A stretch of DNA of 60,845 nt from assembly GCF_000311785.1 (NCBI RefSeq), contig NZ_HE978536.1, positions 273,142-333,986 on the forward strand, in the 5' to 3' direction. Under the pieces are notes generated by a model. That model was not told the DNA's origin. It made no database searches and worked only from the letters and a program-made list of their open reading frames with translations. A program made the position numbers and the translations under genes. Positions 49,589 to 57,662 of this stretch are shown in pieces; the stretch's first letter is position 1; every line of letters begins with the position of its first letter. This stretch comes from Brevibacillus massiliensis. GTDB lineage: Bacteria > Bacillota > Bacilli > Brevibacillales > Brevibacillaceae.

Positions 49589-50396
49589 TTATTTCAACCG
49601 TTTTCCCGTCACAACATGGTACAAATCGCGCTGATTTCTCCACAGGACATCCAGCTTTTCCGGGCCGAACTTCCGGGTGACTTCCGAGATCATGATGTCA
49701 TGCCTGATGTACTCTGTCGCCACCAAGACCAGGCAGGATCCTGCGTCTTCACCGCCCAGGCCGTGGTCTTCTGCGAGAAATTGGCGATCAACACTTCTTC
49801 TCCATCACGGGCGGCAATCGTCAAGCAGCCGCCCATCCGGTCCCTTACGACATCTGGCGTCATGTAGTTGTGATGGCAGGTGAAGCCCAGCTGCGTTTCG
49901 GGAGCGCCAAACAGAACGGAGAAGACGTGGATGCCTTCCCGGATGCGCCTGTCGACCGCCTCTTGTATGGACGGAACCTGCTGTTCCCATACCGACAGCC
50001 AAAGCTCCTCCGGGCGCTGTCGATCAGCTCATGCATTTCAGCCAGCACCTGCTCATCGCTGCGAATGTGCCAGATTACGTCCGCCTCGCGTTCCCCCTCC
50101 AATGCGGTCAGGTTCTTTTCCAAAAAGTCGAACGACCGCGCAAAGCTTTTCCGCAAACGGTCAATCAACTCTGCGGCAGGGACCGGCGAATACTTCACGG
50201 GTTCGGATGGAACCGTATAGACGGCTCCCTTGTCCAGCAGCTTTCCCAGCACTTCGTAGATCATCGACCTGGGCACCCCGGTGCGCTTGCTGATCTCATA
50301 CCCGGTGACGGGAGAATGTTTCAACAAACCGACATAGGCCTTGCACTCATATTGGGAAAACCCCAGTTTTTGCAGTTCCTTGTAAATGTTCTCCAT
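49589..50396 (-). pseudogene. TrmB family transcriptional regulator with two frameshifts
   Basis: The ATG at 50396 (AAAAGGA upstream) starts a TrmB helix-turn-helix: KLGFSQYECKAYVGLLKHSPVTGYEI, then GVPRSMIYEVLGKLLDKGAVY. Sense continues to about residue 130 (AEMHELIDSARR), shifts near 50003 to EELWLSVWEQQVPSIQEAVDR and GFTCHHNYMTPDVVRDRMGG, and shifts again near 49735 to VLVATEYIRHDIMISEVTR, ending WRNQRDLYHVVTGKRLK at 49589. The full product would be about 268 residues with a sugar- or effector-binding phospholipase D-like domain. Both shifts are single-base events, so sequencing error is possible. Confidence 0.8.
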
Positions 50397-50516
50397 AGCC
50401 AGGTCCTTTTACGTAGTTAGTATACCACCTACTATATTCCATCTTCATCATTTGTCAATATGGCTCTGCACGCGAAATGTGAAACCGGACAGCAAGACGC
50501 GAAAGCTCAACAACGG

Positions 50517-50777
50517 CTATGATTGAAACTTTTCCCTCAACTCGTCAATCTGGCTCTTGCTCACCCCATGTCGCAACAGAAGCGATATCAGTGTCGCTTG
50601 CGATCCATCCTGCAGCATGTTTTTGAACATGCCGATCAGCTGGTCAATCTCCTCTGCCGAATACGATTTTCCCGATTCTTTGGCTGTCAGACTGATCAGC
50701 TCTTTCAATGTCTCTTCGTCAGTCCATTTCTCTTTTGGCACGCTTTTGATCCGGTTCATGATCTCATCAAGATTCAA
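50517..50777 (-). CDS. Small helical protein at the end of the aminoethylphosphonate operon
   Basis: An 86-residue, fully helical, charged protein: MNLDEIMNRIKSVPKEKWTD, then LISLTAKESGKSYSAEEIDQL and LISLLLRHGVSKSQIDELREK. It has no signal peptide, cysteine or metal motif. The TTG start at 50777 overlaps the upstream ATP-grasp stop and has AGGAGGGAG 5 bases upstream. Small helical partners of this size occur beside YheC/YheD-type genes in Bacillales. I do not recognise a family. As the last gene of the operon it may be a structural or regulatory partner of the ATP-grasp enzyme. Confidence 0.6.
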   Translation of the reverse strand: MNLDEIMNRIKSVPKEKWTDEETLKELISLTAKESGKSYSAEEIDQLIGMFKNMLQDGSQATLISLLLRHGVSKSQIDELREKFQS

Positions 50778-51550
50778 TTCTCTCCCTCCTTTCCTCTGTA
50801 TTCCTGGATCGCCTGGTACATCGATTGATCTTCCAGGGCGAGAAACAGGTAGTCATGAGGTTTGAAATTGACTTCGATGATCCACGGATTCCCCTGCGGA
50901 TCAAAGCACATGTCCAAGCCGAGTTCGCGAATGCCCGGAAACCGCTGTTGAAACCGCCGGGCAACCAGCAGTGCGGCTTCATCCAAATGGGACAACAGTG
51001 CTTTTTGCGAATGCTTGCGCAAGGGTGAGCGCTCGAGTACCGTTTCCACGGGGAGAATCGCAGCGCCGAGATTCACGTTCGTTATGGCATAACCGCTGCC
51101 GGCCCACTTCGCCAATTTGCCCGTCACAGTCCACGGAGAATCGTTTTTCCGCTGCACCATCACTCTGATGTCAAAGGGGCGATCCTCTGCCTCAACGAGG
51201 GGAATCCGCTGCTGAATGATATAACTTGCAGCAAGCAGCTGACGGATATCTATTTCGTTCAGATAGGGAATATAGTCCCGCATGATTTCATTCGCGAGGA
51301 CAGAAAAGAGCTCGTGGTTGGCTGCCGTCTGCCTGGTCAAGGTAATCTGGACGAGAGAGCGGTCATTTTCGGCGGATGTTACGAGCAGGATCCCTCTCCC
51401 GCCGCTTCCGTCGATCGGCTTGAGAATGATGGAACCGTGCTTTTGGAGCAGCTCCTGCAGGTGATCCGCCGTCATCAACCGCGTCTGCGGCAGCATGGAA
51501 CGGATTTGTTTCTCTCCGTGAAGAAACAGATATTTCTCCCATTTATTCAT
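50774..51550 (-). CDS. YheC/YheD family ATP-grasp protein
   Basis: A 258-residue ATP-grasp ligase-type protein of the endospore coat-associated YheC/YheD family. ATP-grasp features are visible: SIILKPIDGSGGRGILLV (the nucleotide-binding Lys and glycine loop), FDIRVMVQRKNDSPWTVTG, and LGLDMCFDPQGNPWIIEVNF, where the Asp/Glu/Asn ligate Mg-ATP. ATP-grasp enzymes join carboxylates to amines via acyl phosphate. It is in one operon with the three AEP biosynthesis genes. At 258 residues it is shorter than most YheC/YheD proteins (350-450) because the N-terminal domain is absent. ATG at 51550 overlaps the degenerate upstream copy's reading frame stop. Confidence 0.82.
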   Translation of the reverse strand: MNKWEKYLFLHGEKQIRSMLPQTRLMTADHLQELLQKHGSIILKPIDGSGGRGILLVTSAENDRSLVQITLTRQTAANHELFSVLANEIMRDYIPYLNEIDIRQLLAASYIIQQRIPLVEAEDRPFDIRVMVQRKNDSPWTVTGKLAKWAGSGYAITNVNLGAAILPVETVLERSPLRKHSQKALLSHLDEAALLVARRFQQRFPGIRELGLDMCFDPQGNPWIIEVNFKPHDYLFLALEDQSMYQAIQEYRGKEGEN

Positions 51551-51577
51551 TCTGTATCCATCCCCACCAAAGTGCTT

Positions 51578-51831
51578 TTAGCCGGGGCTTCCGGCATTTG
51601 ATCCTCTTTTGTACGCCTTGATGCGGTCGTACATGTCTTTGTCCCCCAGCTTGCGAAAATGGGACATCGCCCCACTCCGTAAATCCGGTGTTTCGGGAAG
51701 GAACGGCTCAGCCTCTCCGCTGACAGCAGCGCGACCCGTTCAACATGGGACAGCAGCATTTCCTGGGAGTGCCCGCAAAGTGTCGATCTTCGCAGCGCAG
51801 TTTCGACGTGCAGCATCTTCCCCTTGCTCAC
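51578..51831 (-). pseudogene. Second YheC/YheD ATP-grasp gene, reduced to fragments
   Basis: A GTG at 51831 overlaps the phnW stop and has AAGGGGG 8 bases upstream, so an intact gene once began here. After MSKGK the product jumps to MLHVETALRRSTLCGHSQEML, matching LPVETVLERSPLRKHSQKAL of the neighbouring ATP-grasp protein, then loses the Mg-ATP region (break after HRIYGVG). In another frame FRKLGDKDMYDRIKAYKRGS gives the family's C-terminus to the stop at 51578. At least two internal deletions are implied. The unshifted frame continues to 51547. Non-functional by inference. Confidence 0.75.
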
Positions 51832-52958
51832 CGGTCGTCCCCCTTGCCGCAGGTATGACCGTTCTGCCTGAGGTACTCCTCCAGCAATTGCAAAAACGCT
51901 TCTATATCCTTGTAGGTAATATCGCCGATATTGGCGATTCTGAAGGTTTTTGTCCCCTCGATTTTCCCGGGGTAGATCGTAAACCCGCGGCTGTACAAAT
52001 AGTCGTGCATATCGTTGAAGTCGTATCCCCCGCAGTCCGGTTCGAGGACGGAAGTCAGGATTTTGGAGTGATGCTGCTTTGGCACGATCGTGGCAAGCCC
52101 CAGCCGGGCAAGCCCGTCTGTCAGGGTTTCCCACGATTTGCTGTACCTTTCGTACCGTCCGCTTACCCCCTCCAGCTTCAATTCATCTATCGCCTGCTTG
52201 AGCGCATACAAGGTCTGCACAGGCGGGGTGAAGCGCATCTGCCGGGTCGTCGAAAAGAACTTGTATTGCGCGTATACATTCAGGTAGTAATTTCTCGGTT
52301 TCCTCTGCCGCATCGCCTCCAATTTGCCCCGCTCGGCGATGACAAATGAGATGCCTGCCATCCCCTGCAGGTTTTTATTGGAGCTTGCCGCGAGAAAACT
52401 GGCATTCATCTGCTTCATGTCAATCGGGACGGCTGCATACGAGCTCATCGCGTCGACCAGCATCTCAATCCGGTGCCTGCGGCAGATCTCGCCAATCAAA
52501 GCGATGTCGTTCAGCAGGCCGGTCGTCGTCTCGTGGTGAACCACAGCGAGCTGGGCTATTCTTCGCGGAGCGGTTTCGATCATGGACTCCAGCGCAGCCA
52601 AGTCAATCGCATCGTCAGCAGGGCTCTTGAATTCCAGAAAATGCAGGCCGTACACTTCTGCAATCTCGCACATCCGCTTGCCGTAGGCACCGTTGTTTAC
52701 GATGATCACCGCATCCTCGGCCACGGCAGAGGTCAGCATCGCTTCAACCGCTGCCGTACCGGAGCCGCCGAACAGGACGGTCGTGTACTCCGCGGGGTCC
52801 GCCACCAGCCGGGCAAGTTCCACAGATACGTATTCCATCAAATTGCCAAATTCGCTTTCACGGGGACATATGTCAGGCACGACCTGTGCGTATTTCACCG
52901 TGTCGGTCGTCGTCGCAGGGCCCGGATTCAGTAAAATGTTTCGCTTTATCCCCTGCAT
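51828..52958 (-). CDS. phnW: 2-aminoethylphosphonate aminotransferase
   Basis: A 376-residue class V PLP aminotransferase that, in this context, aminates phosphonoacetaldehyde to 2-aminoethylphosphonate (AEP). NILLNPGPATTTDTVKYAQ is the N-terminal substrate loop, TVLFGGSGTAAVEAML the cofactor-phosphate region, VVHHETTTGLLNDI and LVDAMSSYAAVPID the PLP ring contacts, and FLAASSNKNLQGMAGI carries the Schiff-base Lys. The C-terminus contains FRIANIGDITYKDIEAFL, the substrate Arg region. ATG at 52958 has GGGGAG 6 bases upstream. Being third after pepM and ppd, it runs in the biosynthetic direction rather than in AEP degradation. Confidence 0.9.
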   Translation of the reverse strand: MQGIKRNILLNPGPATTTDTVKYAQVVPDICPRESEFGNLMEYVSVELARLVADPAEYTTVLFGGSGTAAVEAMLTSAVAEDAVIIVNNGAYGKRMCEIAEVYGLHFLEFKSPADDAIDLAALESMIETAPRRIAQLAVVHHETTTGLLNDIALIGEICRRHRIEMLVDAMSSYAAVPIDMKQMNASFLAASSNKNLQGMAGISFVIAERGKLEAMRQRKPRNYYLNVYAQYKFFSTTRQMRFTPPVQTLYALKQAIDELKLEGVSGRYERYSKSWETLTDGLARLGLATIVPKQHHSKILTSVLEPDCGGYDFNDMHDYLYSRGFTIYPGKIEGTKTFRIANIGDITYKDIEAFLQLLEEYLRQNGHTCGKGDDR

Positions 52959-52978
52959 AAGGACTCCCCTTCCGCAAG

Positions 52979-54115
52979 TTAGGATGGTTTTTGAACAAAC
53001 CTCTGCAAGCGCTCTTTTACTTCGGCAGGCTTTGTCTTGGGACGGCCGAGCTGTTCGCTCGAGCCTGCCGCAATCCGCATGTGGAGAAACGTCAATCCTC
53101 GCCTCTGCTTCCATTCTTTGATCGCGGCTCCCAGTTCTTCCAGGCTGTGGACATAAGCCGATGTTTCGTAACTGCACGCGGCGGCAATCGCCGCGAAATC
53201 AGTGTGGTTGGATACCGTTCTCTGGCCGCCGGTCGAATCGTGGGCGTTGTTGTCGAGCAGGATATGCAGCATGTTGGGAGAGCCGTAATAGCCGTTTGTC
53301 GCCAGGCTCCCCATGCGCATCAGCAGCGAACCGTCTCCATCGATGACGACGATATCCAAATCCCTCCGGGTCAGGGCCAATCCCAGCCCAAGCGAACTGA
53401 CACAGCCCATCGAGCCGACCATGTACAGATGATTGTCGGCGTCTTCGATCTCGTACAACTCCCGGCCGGTTTTTCCGGTCGTAGCGAGCAGTACGGTGCG
53501 GCTCCCTTTCAATGAGTGAATGACGGCGAGGGCTTCGCGGCGGGTCGGCAGCTGATCCGCCCTGTTTTTGAGCGTTTTGCTTCGATTGAACCGGGTTGGC
53601 GTTGGTTGTCTTTGCAGGGGCTCTGCGGTAAAGACCCCTTTTCTGACGACGAAGAAAAACGGCTGGTTGCCTTCGATGCACTGGTTTGCTTGCCGCAGCT
53701 GCCGCTTGGCTTCCTCCAAGTCGGCAGACAGGTACAGCCATCTCACCTTCATTAAATCCAGCAATTGTGTCGTGATCTGACCCATCAGTTCGTGCTGCGG
53801 TTCATCAGGTACTCCAGGTTCCCCCCGCAGGCTGACAAAGCCCAGCACCGGAATCTGAAAAGGGTAGTTGAGCGAGACCAAGGGGGACACGGCGTTCGTC
53901 AAGCCTGAATTTTGCATCAGGACAACCGGTTTTGTTCCTCCCAAAAAAGCGCCGGCCGCAATCGCCACGGCATCTCCTTCGTTTGCCGCGGCAACGTATT
54001 CGCATTCATTGATCGCGTAGTTGATCAGATTTTTCAGCAGAGAGCACGGGACGCCGCTGAAAAAGGCAAACCCCAGGTTCTGCAGTTCCGTTCCGAATTC
54101 GTTTGTCTCCAGCAT
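52979..54115 (-). CDS. ppd: Phosphonopyruvate decarboxylase
   Basis: A 378-residue thiamine diphosphate enzyme, also called AepY. It pulls the PEP mutase equilibrium forward by decarboxylating phosphonopyruvate to phosphonoacetaldehyde. FFSGVPCSLLKNLINYAIN and VAAANEGDAVAIAAGAFLG (with the cofactor-activating Glu) form the N-terminal domain, VLMQNSGLTNAVSPLVSLN follows, and the ThDP/Mg motif is IDGDGSLLMRMGSLAT with LDNNAHDSTGGQ. The gene starts 3 bases after the pepM stop, and phnW follows after 20 bases, so the three are cotranscribed. Length is normal. Confidence 0.93.
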   Translation of the reverse strand: MLETNEFGTELQNLGFAFFSGVPCSLLKNLINYAINECEYVAAANEGDAVAIAAGAFLGGTKPVVLMQNSGLTNAVSPLVSLNYPFQIPVLGFVSLRGEPGVPDEPQHELMGQITTQLLDLMKVRWLYLSADLEEAKRQLRQANQCIEGNQPFFFVVRKGVFTAEPLQRQPTPTRFNRSKTLKNRADQLPTRREALAVIHSLKGSRTVLLATTGKTGRELYEIEDADNHLYMVGSMGCVSSLGLGLALTRRDLDIVVIDGDGSLLMRMGSLATNGYYGSPNMLHILLDNNAHDSTGGQRTVSNHTDFAAIAAACSYETSAYVHSLEELGAAIKEWKQRRGLTFLHMRIAAGSSEQLGRPKTKPAEVKERLQRFVQKPS

Positions 54116-54118
54116 GAA

Positions 54119-55012
54119 TCAATCCCCCCGAATCGATTTTTGGGAAGGGAGATACTTCTTTTCGGCGGCTTGAAGTTCGTCCGCCTGCTGCAGCCGGAAT
54201 ACCTCATCCAAGGGTGCCACGCTGCCCTCTGCCTCTTTGATGCTCTCCTGGAGAAAAATCTGGCGGGAAATGGTTTGCATCGCCTGAATGGATGCCCGCA
54301 GATTGTGGTTCGCCCAGATGACCAGGCTAATCCCCAGCTCCGCAAAGCGTCTGGTGGGAGTGGCGAAGTATTTGGTCGGGACGATCACGACCGGGTGCCT
54401 GCCGCCCCATTCCGCCATGAACGCTTCAATCTCTGCCGCATCTGCCCGCTTGCTGTGGATCAGGACAGCATCTGCGCCGGCTTGCCGATATGCCTCTGCC
54501 CGCCGCAGCGCTTCCGCCAGATCCCAGCCGGCAATAAAGGCTTCCACCCTCGCAATGACCGCGAAATCATCGTCATTTTGCACGTCTTTCATCGCTTTGA
54601 TCTTGCCGCAAAACTCGTCGATCTCTGCAAGGGGTTGGGCCCTGCCATTGATGAATGAGTTGGTCTTGGGAAACAGCTTATCTTCAATGCATACCCCTGC
54701 AATATTTCGCTGCTCCAATTTTTTCACCAATCGCCTTGCGTTGTTGAAGTTTCCGTACCCGGTATCCCCGTCCAGGAGGATCGGCAGGCTTGAGGCGTCG
54801 CTCATAAATTCCAAAACATCCAGTACCTGCGTCCAGGAAGCCTCGTTGTTGTCCCGTACTCCCAGACTTGCCGAAACGGTTAATCCGCTGGCCCAAATCC
54901 CTTTAAAGCCAGCCTCTTCGACAATTTTCGCAGACAGGCCGTTGTGTGCTTCCATTAAGAACTCCAGGTTTTTCGACTGAATCAACTGCCTTAACTTTGC
55001 GGTTTTTTTCAT
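54119..55012 (-). CDS. pepM: Phosphoenolpyruvate mutase
   Basis: A 297-residue isocitrate lyase-superfamily enzyme that makes the C-P bond, converting PEP to phosphonopyruvate. The diagnostic motif [11 protein letters not shown] is complete, separating it from PEP-hydrolysing and lyase relatives. [20 protein letters not shown] and [19 protein letters not shown] give the substrate loop and Mg-binding Asp, and [13 protein letters not shown] lies in the second half. The ATG at 55012 has AGAAAGG upstream. It is the first gene of the operon pepM-ppd-phnW-YheCD. The enzyme is the committing step of nearly all natural phosphonates. Confidence 0.95.
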   Translation of the reverse strand: MKKTAKLRQLIQSKNLEFLMEAHNGLSAKIVEEAGFKGIWASGLTVSASLGVRDNNEASWTQVLDVLEFMSDASSLPILLDGDTGYGNFNNARRLVKKLEQRNIAGVCIEDKLFPKTNSFINGRAQPLAEIDEFCGKIKAMKDVQNDDDFAVIARVEAFIAGWDLAEALRRAEAYRQAGADAVLIHSKRADAAEIEAFMAEWGGRHPVVIVPTKYFATPTRRFAELGISLVIWANHNLRASIQAMQTISRQIFLQESIKEAEGSVAPLDEVFRLQQADELQAAEKKYLPSQKSIRGD

Positions 55013-55110
55013 AGAAGCATCCTTTCTTCTGAAGTCAAAATGTACAATAACTTATGAAAAAGCGGGGAAGAAAACCTGCGGCAACAGCCTGTTTTTCTCC
55101 ATTTGTACAC

Positions 55111-55144
55111 AAAAAAAGGCTAACCCCGCTTCGGGGTTAACCTT
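55111..55144 (-). terminator. Intrinsic terminator of modABC
   Basis: AAGGCTAACCCCG (55116-55128) pairs, with one mismatch, with CGGGGTTAACCTT (55132-55144); on the minus strand the stem is followed by TTTTTTTGTG. It lies downstream of modC and upstream of pepM. Confidence 0.9.
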
Positions 55145-55159
55145 GACCATGTCAAAAAT

Positions 55160-55816
55160 CTATGATTTGGCGATCATCGGCTTCTTGATCAATTTGTCGA
55201 CGATCTGCCCGCGTTCGATAAAGTAGATGGCGTCGCCCAGCTTCTTGGCCTCTTCCAGATCGTGCGTGACGATCACGTACGGGATGTTCCAATCCCGATG
55301 CAGCCGCAGCAATTCCTCCTGACATTGCAGGCGCGTCTTTCGATCCAGCGCCGACAGCGGCTCATCCAGCAGCAGCATCTGCGGCTCTGTCGCCAAGGCG
55401 CGAGCCAGCGCCACTCGCTGCTTCTCCCCGCCGGATATCTGCTGGGGGTATTTGCCGAGCAGATGCCCAATGCCCAGCACCGCCACCAGTTGATCCACAT
55501 GGGCCAAGGAGCCGGCCTTCATTCCGTAGCGAATGTTTTTTTCCACCGTCATATGGGGAAACAAGGCGTAATCTTGAAACAGATAGCCGATGTTGCGCCG
55601 GCGCGGGGCAACCGGCTTCGTTTTTCCATCAAAGAAGCAGACGCCGTTAAGCGTTATGTTGCCGGAATCGGGGTGGCTAAGGCCCGCGATGCAATTCAAG
55701 ACGGTCGTCTTGCCGGAACCGGATGGCCCGAACAAGACGATGATCTCCCGGTCTGCCTCAAATGAGATCTCAAGGGGAAAGTGGGCCAATTGTTTGTTTA
55801 TATGGATTGAAAACAT
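55160..55816 (-). CDS. modC: Molybdate-type ABC transporter ATP-binding protein
   Basis: A 218-residue ABC ATPase. Walker A is [14 protein letters not shown], the Q-loop YLFQDYALFPHMTV, the signature ISGGEKQRVALARALA, Walker B LLLDEPLSALD, and the switch His VTHDLEEAKKLG. It is encoded 6 bases after the permease. The C-terminal TOBE/Mop domain present in classical ModC (about 350 residues) is absent; this compact form is common for Gram-positive molybdate and tungstate systems. It energises import of molybdate (or tungstate) by ModB. ATG at 55816 has GGTGATG upstream. Confidence 0.88.
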   Translation of the reverse strand: MFSIHINKQLAHFPLEISFEADREIIVLFGPSGSGKTTVLNCIAGLSHPDSGNITLNGVCFFDGKTKPVAPRRRNIGYLFQDYALFPHMTVEKNIRYGMKAGSLAHVDQLVAVLGIGHLLGKYPQQISGGEKQRVALARALATEPQMLLLDEPLSALDRKTRLQCQEELLRLHRDWNIPYVIVTHDLEEAKKLGDAIYFIERGQIVDKLIKKPMIAKS

Positions 55817-55822
55817 GCCACA

Positions 55823-56518
55823 TCACCCCGCCTCTTTCTGATTTGCATAGCGATTGATGTTTCGTTTGCTCCACCAGTTCAGCCACATCGTGGTACTCAG
55901 CCCAAGCGCTACGATGATCACGACCCAAAACGAGGCTTTGTCCATCTGTCCCGCCTCGACAGCAAAGTAGATCGCCACCGGAAGCGTGTCTGTCTTCCCC
56001 GGGATGTAACCGGCCAACATCAGCGTCGCTCCAAACTCACCCAGCGCACGGGCAAACGAAAGGACGAGGCCGGAGAGCAGGCCCGTCCAGGCCAACGGGA
56101 ACGAGACTGTCCAGAACACCCTCCACTCCGATGCCCCCATCGTCCGCGCGGCGTTTTCCAGCCGGCTGTCGATTCCGCTGAAGGCTGCGACCGCGCTTTG
56201 GTACATGAGCGGAAAGGAGACGACGATCGAGGCGATGACGGCACCGGTAAGGGAAAAGACAACCTGTACGTCAAACCACTGCAAAAGCCATTTGCCGATG
56301 ATTCCGTTTTTCCCGAAAGTGATCAAGAGGCCAAAACCGACGACGGTCGGAGGCAGGACCAGCGGCAGCAGCAGCAGCGACTCCAGAAAGCTTTTGCCGA
56401 AGAAGTTCTTCCGCGAAAGCAGCCTGGCAATCAGCACCCCCGCAAGAAAGACAACAAAGGTGGAAATGCCGGCTACCTTGAGTGACAGCAATAGCGGAGT
56501 CCAATTTGCATCTGGCAC
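55823..56518 (-). CDS. modB: Molybdate ABC transporter permease
   Basis: A 231-residue permease with five or six helices and the EAA loop GASEWRVFWTVSFPLAWTGLLSG that contacts the ATPase. LLLLPLVLPPTVVGFGLLITFG and SFARALGEFGATLMLAGYIPGKT are characteristic of ModB. The start is the GTG at 56518, 8 bases after AGGAGG; a GTG at 56527 lies within that site. It is 28 bases downstream of modA, and the three genes form modABC. Confidence 0.92.
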   Translation of the reverse strand: MPDANWTPLLLSLKVAGISTFVVFLAGVLIARLLSRKNFFGKSFLESLLLLPLVLPPTVVGFGLLITFGKNGIIGKWLLQWFDVQVVFSLTGAVIASIVVSFPLMYQSAVAAFSGIDSRLENAARTMGASEWRVFWTVSFPLAWTGLLSGLVLSFARALGEFGATLMLAGYIPGKTDTLPVAIYFAVEAGQMDKASFWVVIIVALGLSTTMWLNWWSKRNINRYANQKEAG

Positions 56519-56545
56519 AGTTTCCACCTCCTGTACACCGCACCC

Positions 56546-57403
56546 TTACTGGGTAAATCCATATTTTTCCAATACCTCTTTGCCCTTGTCGCCCTGCAAA
56601 TAGTCTAAAAACGCCTTCGCCTCGACAGGATGGGCCGCGCTGGCGACCACGGCGCCCGGATAGACAATCGGCTTATGCCAGTTGGAGTCGGCCGTCGCCA
56701 ATACCTTTACCTGCTTGGCGATGACCGCGTCACTCGCGTAGACAGCGCCCAGATCCGCGTTGCCGGACTCGACGTAAGTCAGGACCTGGCGCACATCGTT
56801 GGCAAACACCAGCTTGCTTTGCAGCGAATCCCAAAGCTTCAGATGTTCCAACACTTCTTTCGCATACCTGCCCGCCGGGACGCTCTCCGGCTCGCCAATC
56901 GCAAAATGCTCGACCTTGTCCGGTGCGATCTGCTCAAAAGAGTCAAGCTGCAGAGAACTGCTCTTATTGGCCACCAGCACCAATTGGTTTTTGGCGAAAT
57001 CGATACGTGTGTCCTGCTTGATCAGATTCTTCTCCTGAAGCTTGTCCATATCCTTCCCGCTGGCCGATAAAAAGACGTCAACCGGCGCCCCGTTTTCAAT
57101 TTGCTGTGCCAGCTTGCCTGAGCTGCCGAAAACATATGTAAGCGTAACACCGGGATGCTCGCTCTCAAATCCGCTCTTCAGCTCCTGCAGGGCATCCGTC
57201 AAGCTGGCCGCGGCCGAGACCATCAGTTCCGCATCTTTGCCGGGTGTTTGCGCTCCCGTTTGATCCGTTTGGTCCGCGCCGGCGCCGGTTGCCGCCTGCT
57301 GCTCCGGCTGCCCGGCCGACTGTTGCTGTGTGACGCTGGAACAGCCAACGGGAACTGCCAGGATGAACAAGGCAGACAGCAGAATCGCCCATTTTTTTAA
57401 CAC
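56546..57403 (-). CDS. modA: Molybdate ABC transporter substrate-binding lipoprotein
   Basis: A 285-residue type II periplasmic-binding fold lipoprotein (signal peptide ending LAVPVGC). A Gln/Ala-rich spacer of about 35 residues precedes the domain. The ligand-binding landmarks are VSAAASLTDALQELKSGFE, FGSSGKLAQQIENGAPVDVFLSAS and GEPESVPAGRYAKEVLE, with VYASDAVIAKQVKVL near the C-terminus. These serine- and alanine-rich loops bind tetrahedral oxyanions, here molybdate or tungstate. A GTG start at 57403 has GGGAGGG 9 bases upstream. A 44-bp palindrome over the promoter region suggests tight control. Confidence 0.93.
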   Translation of the reverse strand: MLKKWAILLSALFILAVPVGCSSVTQQQSAGQPEQQAATGAGADQTDQTGAQTPGKDAELMVSAAASLTDALQELKSGFESEHPGVTLTYVFGSSGKLAQQIENGAPVDVFLSASGKDMDKLQEKNLIKQDTRIDFAKNQLVLVANKSSSLQLDSFEQIAPDKVEHFAIGEPESVPAGRYAKEVLEHLKLWDSLQSKLVFANDVRQVLTYVESGNADLGAVYASDAVIAKQVKVLATADSNWHKPIVYPGAVVASAAHPVEAKAFLDYLQGDKGKEVLEKYGFTQ

Positions 57404-57430
57404 GATAAAATCCCTCCCACAGTCTTCTCT

Positions 57431-57474
57431 TATGTTTAATTATAATTAGATATATCTAATTATAATTAAACATA
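57431..57474. promoter_or_regulatory. Perfect 44-bp palindrome at the modABC promoter (operator)
   Basis: The left arm TATGTTTAATTATAATTAGATA is mirrored exactly by TATCTAATTATAATTAAACATA, with no central spacer. It ends 28 bases before the modA start. A TTGACA -35 hexamer (57486-57491, minus strand) sits 12 bases upstream, so bound protein would cover the -10 region and the transcription start. It is A+T-only except four G/C pairs. The likely ligand is the YvgK-like regulator encoded at 59851. Confidence 0.75.
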
Positions 57475-57485
57475 TATTGGTTAAT

Positions 57486-57491
57486 TGTCAA
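57486..57491 (-). promoter_or_regulatory. -35 hexamer of the modABC promoter
   Basis: TTGACA on the minus strand; 17 bases downstream TAATTA lies inside the palindrome and could serve as -10. The spacing and location suit a repressible modA promoter. Confidence 0.45.
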
Positions 57492-57662
57492 ACCTTTTGT
57501 AGCAACTCTATACAATTCTTCAAATTGACCAACAATTAAGTCAAGGAGGCGTCTATCTTCCCTCACCTGTAATCTATGAAATATTGGAAAAAATAGTATA
57601 CCGAATTATGTGTATATTATTAAAATAGGTTATAATCAAAAATAAAAAATGGAGGAGTTTTT

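Noticed and set aside
55111-55144. Hairpin before pepM considered as a riboswitch for the phosphonate operon
   Set aside because: It is oriented and followed by a T tract as a terminator of modC on the minus strand, which reads away from pepM.
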